From Lobosporangium transversale (lineage: Eukaryota; Mortierellomycota; Mortierellomycetes; Mortierellales; Mortierellaceae): 29,757 nt of DNA. The notes under the pieces were generated by a model. It was given only the letters and a program-made list of their open reading frames with translations. It was not told the origin of the DNA and did no database searches. Both the position numbers and the translations under genes were made by a program. The stretch is from assembly GCF_002105155.1 (NCBI RefSeq), contig NW_019029086.1, forward strand, positions 1 to 29,757, written 5' to 3'. Within the stretch, counting starts at the first letter, position 1. Each line of letters opens with the position of its first letter. Below are positions 26,301 to 29,757 of the stretch, piece by piece.

Positions 26301-28092
26301 ACTCAGTTTCTAACTCTTGGTCTTTCATAATGGAGGGTACAAGTGGCGGTTTACTTTCATCATCTAAGAAATCACCTGTCTTTTCAGCAACAGCTGTAGC
26401 TATGCCATGGATCCCAAAGCCGAAGCGGTAAAATAGATCCATTCCGATAAGGAAGTCGTAATAGCCCATAGGCATCACACTGACTCTGCATTCTACTGTT
26501 CGGTGATTACAAGAGAGAATAATAGCATCTACTGTGCCGACATTTTGAAAACCAGTAGTGTCATCTGCAAATCTAATTACAGTGTTTTTCGAGGTTGTAG
26601 TCCTTATTTTGAGGTCTTTGGCTACTTCTCGATTGATAAAGGATACATTGGAACCAGGATCAAGTAAAGCCGTGTATAAGAGGCCATTTATAGTAATGGG
26701 AACAGATATTCTGTTGTCTTCCGGTTCAGGTCCTCTATAACCAATATTTCTACTCGGTTTGGGATCCGCATAATTGTCATACGGATGTGGTGCTTTTGAT
26801 TGTGGTTGTTTAACATTTAATACAGCACTTGTCGCTGCTATTTTTAAGGAATGGTTTATAGACACGGTTTTGTGAATCAAAGATGAATACTTAGGTGTAT
26901 CTGATGAAGGGCCGGTAGGGCTGTCAACATAAGGGCAAATATCCATTCGGTTTATTGCGAGTTCAAGATCATTTCCTAGAACGTCATCAAAGCTATCTTC
27001 TTTCATTTGACGCAGGGAGGCTACCTTCTTATATTGAATAGGCCCCTTCTTGTCTCTTCCGTGAGCTTGCTTGTTAAGCTCGGCAAACTTGTTTGGATTT
27101 GTATGCCGAAAGCAGTCTGCATCTGAATGTTTTCTGTTCAGGGAGACGCAAGTAGGGTCCTTACAAGGATTGGAATTGCCGGCCCTTTGGGCTCTTTTCC
27201 CTGTGTTATAGGGATGGCGACTTTCTACCCTTTTGGAATGGGTTCTTGATTGTCGACGATGCTGCTGAACCTCCTTAGGTTGGTTGTCCTCTGCATTCTT
27301 GGTGGGAGACAGCTCGTTCCCAAATTTGTTTATAAACCACGCACATGGATTTCTTCTTTCACCAGAAAGGACACTAGGGTTCATTCTGATAAACTCAAGA
27401 AGCTGGTTTACGTCCGTAATGGTATCCAGCGAATGAAACTCAGATAGGACTTTCTCTCTGCCTGCGTCTGACAGCGTCGAGGTGATTTTCCCATATAAAA
27501 GAACACCCATTAGCTGCAGACCTCCGGCTTCAATGAGCAGCTCTATCCGGTCCACATAGGAATTAGCGTCTTCACCAGACATAGGAGCGAGGTCACCAAT
27601 TTGACTTATGATCAGGGAACGAATGAGATCGAACTTCAAGATCTTTTGGATGCATCTTTTAACTTGATGCCAAGATCGGTTTTGATACACAGGGGTCTTG
27701 ATAAGTCGGTCGTACTCTTCATGAAGGCCTGTAGGGACTAGCGCTAGGTTCATATACCTCCACGCCATGTCGTCAAACAGATCATCAGTCAGATAATTGG
27801 TATAGTGGGTCTTGAAGGACTTCTGAAAGTCCACGACAGTCTTGATAACTTTGAATGGGACATCCTTCAGGGGAATTCCTTTAAGCTGGAATCGAAGCGA
27901 AGGGGCTCCTGATTTCTCTTGGATTTGCACCCTGGAATAATCGATTTCCATGGATGCTTTGTCGATAATGGGGATCCTCTTATAATTGAAGACTCTCGCC
28001 AATGCGACATGTTTTCTTGATCCCAATGACAGGAAATACATCGAGACCGTTAGAGTCTTGCGTTTCAGTTTCTGGAAGCGACTGATCCTCAT
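23332..28092 (-). CDS. Chromovirus copy 2 Gag (core)-Pol polyprotein with chromodomain
   Basis: A 1586-residue open frame. In order: gag capsid-like region (about 27-285), zinc-knuckle-like C310/C315/H322/C327 with H330, aspartic protease with DPGS at 478-481 (Pro where Thr or Ser is usual), reverse transcriptase (D740, YVDD 800-803), RNase H (D948, E995, D1020), integrase zinc domain (H1159, H1163, C1194, C1197) and core (D1225, D1283, E1319), and a C-terminal chromodomain (about 1501-1555; cage residues Y1502, W1524, Y1527) with a basic tail. Chromodomains of this group bind methylated histone H3 and steer integration into heterochromatin, which fits a location beside LINE arrays. The first ATG is not the natural start: gag begins at 28540 in another frame, and the frames meet at A4 near 28012-28015. 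The roughly 27 residues before that are probably read only in the gag frame. Confidence 0.92.
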   Translation of the reverse strand: MRISRFQKLKRKTLTVSMYFLSLGSRKHVALARVFNYKRIPIIDKASMEIDYSRVQIQEKSGAPSLRFQLKGIPLKDVPFKVIKTVVDFQKSFKTHYTNYLTDDLFDDMAWRYMNLALVPTGLHEEYDRLIKTPVYQNRSWHQVKRCIQKILKFDLIRSLIISQIGDLAPMSGEDANSYVDRIELLIEAGGLQLMGVLLYGKITSTLSDAGREKVLSEFHSLDTITDVNQLLEFIRMNPSVLSGERRNPCAWFINKFGNELSPTKNAEDNQPKEVQQHRRQSRTHSKRVESRHPYNTGKRAQRAGNSNPCKDPTCVSLNRKHSDADCFRHTNPNKFAELNKQAHGRDKKGPIQYKKVASLRQMKEDSFDDVLGNDLELAINRMDICPYVDSPTGPSSDTPKYSSLIHKTVSINHSLKIAATSAVLNVKQPQSKAPHPYDNYADPKPSRNIGYRGPEPEDNRISVPITINGLLYTALLDPGSNVSFINREVAKDLKIRTTTSKNTVIRFADDTTGFQNVGTVDAIILSCNHRTVECRVSVMPMGYYDFLIGMDLFYRFGFGIHGIATAVAEKTGDFLDDESKPPLVPSIMKDQELETEFIEQKKQFLLAIEPFLCSNSQIDPKSHCPLDVMRVHLKVRDDCVIQERSRRFYAQVEMDEVNTTVQKWLDNGVTVEAPKGNPYNNSLTLAARKNLEGEIIKYRVCLDPRTLNKQLVDIDNFPIPIISEILERAAGHKYFTTIDLSQAYHRLPLDEKSQPYTAFKHMNKQYMFARAPFGLKPMTSIFQRGMSQLLGDLHFVSAYVDDIVIFSDSIEEHTEHVKMVIKLLTSANLIINKEKSNFLRMEVLLLGFVIDANGRRINPEKVANVQSWTPPTDGKMVQRYLGMFNYFREYIPLFSTLAAPLDKLRNVKGHFTLGDLELRCFNQFKQLIISAPVLSFPDFSQPFYVATDASNLGIGAVLYQLPNGPEDDTKVNYISFMARALKNHERNYPAYMKELLGIIYACKKFHYYLWGRKFTLYTDHKPLTYIHEQKELSQILADWRETLLSYDFQCIYRPGLLNIIPDALSRAFPDELWARENSPTHPESSQSESTRVSAVSMRRSLRSTDTTDPLIVTQSADLIPRIESLDTSLPYVHQIQDQEVQRVAPTDDQQKQLLKDTHSFGHLGINAMVLSLQQQGYNWPKMRETCNQWIRQCSACQHYNIVRKGYHPLKAIHATLPGEHIAFDLAQFPVSDAGNEYALLAVDVCTRFVFIEPIPNRNAVTVAARLFKLFCSIGFPKIIQSDNGTEFVNLVVRSLTTKLEIDHRLTTPYHPRANGLAERNVRTLKDLLQKSIQGEITKWDDQLPMVQLQMNTRIVSLHGSAPFSLFYGRSFAGISDFSASGSRLLSESELNERLRYLTDLVFPAIADKSTASQQKMVDKFNSNHFITDFPIAAYVMIKDPLANSTFDNKYIGPFQVVRRTVRGTYVLRDAMRQLLPRNFAPEQLKLVDRPLDASDDADDHYEVEAILSHETSEGGETLYTVKWKGYDDEHNSQLRYEDFDSKAMINKYYKKLNQQNPHMIAKMAKRKQPATVVGSRAQKRHKNRR

Positions 28093-28540
28093 GAAGGGTA
28101 GCAGCAGGTTGCCTAGATTTGTTCATGGCTTCCTGAGTGTTGATCAGGCCTTTAATCATTTGATAATGGGCCTCTGCTGTTTCTAGCTTGTCAGTGAAAT
28201 TTTTATTCATCTGCTCAAACTCCAGCTTAGCTGCTTCAGCTTCATCGGGAGGAAAGGCTGGGTTGATAATTGTCGTGTTGTACTTAACGGCCAATTTCAT
28301 CTTCTCATTCAAACACTGCTGGCGGTTGGCATCAGCTTGTATAAGTGATTCTTTCAGCTGGCTCAACAACGCTTGGGACGGGGCTTCCGCTTCCGCAAGC
28401 GTGGGAGGATGCCCTACTGGGGTTGTTCCGGGCAAGGGCATCATTGTCTCTTCCGGTAGGGTAGAAACAAAGGTCCTAGGTGGGGTTTGCTCGTCGAAGA
28501 CGGGAGAAGATGGTGTGGAGTTGGTTGAGTTAGAGGCCAT
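27980..28540 (-). CDS. Chromovirus copy 2 Gag N-terminal segment, out of frame with Pol
   Basis: ATG at 28540 starts a frame of 186 codons that ends at 27980. The N-terminus is Ser/Thr/Pro-rich. A predicted helical region follows (about 55-130, containing LNEKMKLAVKYN and AEAHYQMIKGLIN) that is also present in copy 1, confirming that it is coding. Past position 28016 the frame encodes an unlike tail, while the real gag continues in the frame of 23332-28092. Joining them needs a +1 change, or one fewer A in the run at 28012-28015. Either this copy has a one-base insertion or the element uses frameshifting; a programmed site this early inside gag would be unusual. A leader with a 17-19 nt A-run and a TATA-like stretch (28639-28652) lies upstream. 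Confidence 0.75.
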   Translation of the reverse strand: MASNSTNSTPSSPVFDEQTPPRTFVSTLPEETMMPLPGTTPVGHPPTLAEAEAPSQALLSQLKESLIQADANRQQCLNEKMKLAVKYNTTIINPAFPPDEAEAAKLEFEQMNKNFTDKLETAEAHYQMIKGLINTQEAMNKSRQPAATLHEDQSLPETETQDSNGLDVFPVIGIKKTCRIGESLQL

Positions 28541-29079
28541 TGTGGTAAAATGATGGTTGGTATGAGGGTGTAGGAGATATTGTTTCTTGATGTAAATTGT
28601 GTGTGTTCGAAAAAGGTTCTGATTTTTTTTTTTTTTTTTATACATATATATACGAGTGCCATCATCTCTATCCATGTTAAGACACAACGCGCCAGGATGG
28701 CATGGTTTGTATACCACGTTCCAAATTTGGAGGCAAATTAACAATAGATCGCTCTGATCTGCAGGAATTCATAATTACCCCACATTGCTCTGTCTCCTGG
28801 TCCAAAATAAACATTTTGAATTGGTTTGTGAGGGTGTGACGCTTAGTAACATGGGCAAAATCAAGATCAGTGATTGGTTGATGGTCATGCCATGCATGGT
28901 GAATGCGGATTGGGATGAGGATGTCAATGGAATGTAATGGTTGAAATTCAATTTTTTAAGCAATTCTCGCTCCTTCATTCCTCATTCCTAAACCACAGCC
29001 ATTTTCAAACTTTGCTCAAACACTTCAGACTACACCAGTTTCCCTTTTTTTTTTTTTTTTTTTTTTAAAAAAAATAATA
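28541..29079. promoter_or_regulatory. Divergent intergenic region between copy 2 gag and accessory gene
   Basis: About 540 bp without a gene. On the gag side there is a roughly 80-nt leader, an A-run (T-run 28623-28639) and an alternating TATACATATATATA (28639-28652) that could serve as a TATA box for the minus strand. On the accessory side, blocks shared with copy 1 occur at about 28870-28930 (GATGGTCATGCCATGCATGG) and 28964-28996 (CTCGCTCCTTCATTCCTC). Then T20 and A8 come immediately before the ATG at 29080. No LTR-like sequence is present. Confidence 0.5.
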
Positions 29080-29717
29080 ATGTCTTCAAACACCAGGAAC
29101 AATACTTCTACATGTTCACGCACCACCAGGCTAATGACACGTCAACAGGCTGAGTCAGAGGCCCAAGAGGCAAGGCTTAGTCGAAGCCAAAATCGTCTTC
29201 CTCTAGCGTCACTGTCTCTCAATATTAGAGCTCGATTTGCTGGACCCAACCACCAGGAGAACGTGTCAAGAATTAGAATAAGAGTGCCCGATTCCTTATC
29301 TCCAGAACCGGAGCCCCATACCCATGCCTCTAATACTTCAAGTGGAGAATCAGTGAGGCGAGGATCTGCTAGAGAGTCTCATCAGACTAATGCAGCAGGC
29401 TCTTCACGAGGGGTATATAAGGGAAAGCGTTCTAGAGAGGATTATTCAGGATCTGTTGAGAGTTCTTCATCTTCACCGTTTAACAAGAAGAGTAGATTGT
29501 TGAAAGGACAAGATTGTAAATGTGCGAATGAATTTAAGCTAGTTTTGCATTATCTCCGAGGTGCATATGCAGGATTGATAGTCTAGACGAGGTCATTTTC
29601 GAGCAAGGAAAGACTATAAATGTTCTTTCAATGAGGTTACAAGAATTAGAAGCTAAGCATGCCTCTGGGTCAAGTCCTTTGACTAAGAATAAGGGGAAGG
29701 CAAAAAGCCGAGAATAG
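29080..29717 (+). pseudogene. Antisense accessory gene of chromovirus copy 2, frameshifted
   Basis: Homologue of 21242-21916. The open frame runs 168 codons to 29586 and shares the MSSNTRNN start, the IRIRVPDSLSPEPEP block and the two basic clusters. An in-frame loss of about 13 codons precedes the hydrophobic segment, and a one-base deletion near 29568 ends the frame in AYAGLIV. In the next frame the coiled-coil part and Lys-rich tail continue to a stop at 29715-29717. The protein might be a viable shorter form, but the conserved C-terminus downstream argues for recent inactivation or a sequencing error. Confidence 0.65.
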
Positions 29718-29757
29718 CAGAATGGTTTTTTAACCAAAACTTTGATTGTATGATTCG

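Larger units (their letters stand above)
22876..29757 (-). mobile_element. Ty3/gypsy chromovirus copy 2, 5' end outside window
   Basis: A second copy in the same orientation as copy 1, inserted in the plus-strand ORF at 22704. Visible in element order from the right: divergent accessory gene (29080-29717, frameshifted), leader, gag, pol with protease, reverse transcriptase, RNase H, integrase and chromodomain, repeat modules, polypurine tract and LTR. The 5' LTR is not in the window; at least 1.2 kb upstream of the gag ATG lacks any match to the 3' LTR. The pol domain motifs look functional. The clearest apparent lesions are the frame change inside gag and the accessory-gene frameshift. Confidence 0.8.

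Noticed and set aside
16101-29757. DIRS or other tyrosine-recombinase retroelement, suggested by inverted repeats and a missing second LTR
   Set aside because: Pol carries a DDE integrase with an HHCC domain and a chromodomain, which places it in the Ty3/gypsy chromoviruses.
1-29757. CRISPR, operon, plasmid or prophage features
   Set aside because: No short regularly spaced direct repeats with unique spacers, no ribosome-binding-site-led gene clusters; all coding content is eukaryotic retroelement type.

Overview
The window is eukaryotic and made of retrotransposons throughout; I see no ordinary host gene, rRNA or complete tRNA. Two families fill it, both transcribed right to left (minus strand). 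The element types (a two-ORF LINE with an apurinic-type endonuclease, and a Ty3/gypsy chromovirus with a C-terminal chromodomain), the compact intron-free genes and the T-rich leaders suggest a fungus, and early-diverging fungi (Mucoromycota) fit best. That assignment is inference, because no taxonomic marker gene is present.

Positions 1-16100 hold three head-to-tail copies of one LINE with a period of about 6.22 kb. Copy A (1-5703) has its 3' end outside the window and a one-base frameshift in ORF2. Copy B (5704-11927) is complete, with intact ORF1 (592 aa, CCHC knuckle) and ORF2 (1289 aa, endonuclease + reverse transcriptase + zinc finger). Copy C (11928-16100) has intact ORF2, but its ORF1 is cut by a chromovirus insertion. 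The poly(A) tail of each copy directly abuts the 5' leader of the next, with nothing between. The roughly 410-bp leaders carry a 26-nt tRNA 5'-half look-alike (acceptor strand plus D arm, containing a pol III A box) and a 10-bp inverted repeat.

Positions 16101-29757 hold two chromovirus copies in the same orientation. Copy 1 (from 16101) is decayed: gag has large deletions, pol has three nonsense codons in one frame, and a one-base deletion removes the chromodomain. Copy 2 (from 22876) has an almost intact gag-pol, split only by a +1 frame change at a run of four A. The left ends look like short LTRs (about 140 bp, TG...CA) next to a GGAGGGGGAG polypurine tract. No second LTR is visible for either copy.

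Upstream of gag in both copies, divergently transcribed on the plus strand, lies a gene for a basic, low-complexity protein with a short C-terminal coiled coil (21242-21916; frameshifted homologue 29080-29717). No LTR separates it from gag in either copy, so it may be an antisense accessory gene inside the retrotransposon. A decayed duplicate of its 3' end (22122-22240) and the start of a second plus-strand gene (22704-22875, cut by copy 2) follow copy 1. The two chromovirus copies are about 95% identical over most of pol but only about 70-75% over gag and the accessory gene, with a sharp step near 20063/26930, which looks like a recombination breakpoint.

Overall the window resembles nested heterochromatin, possibly pericentromeric: a LINE array into which a chromodomain-bearing element inserted, followed by a second copy inserting into sequence attached to the first.
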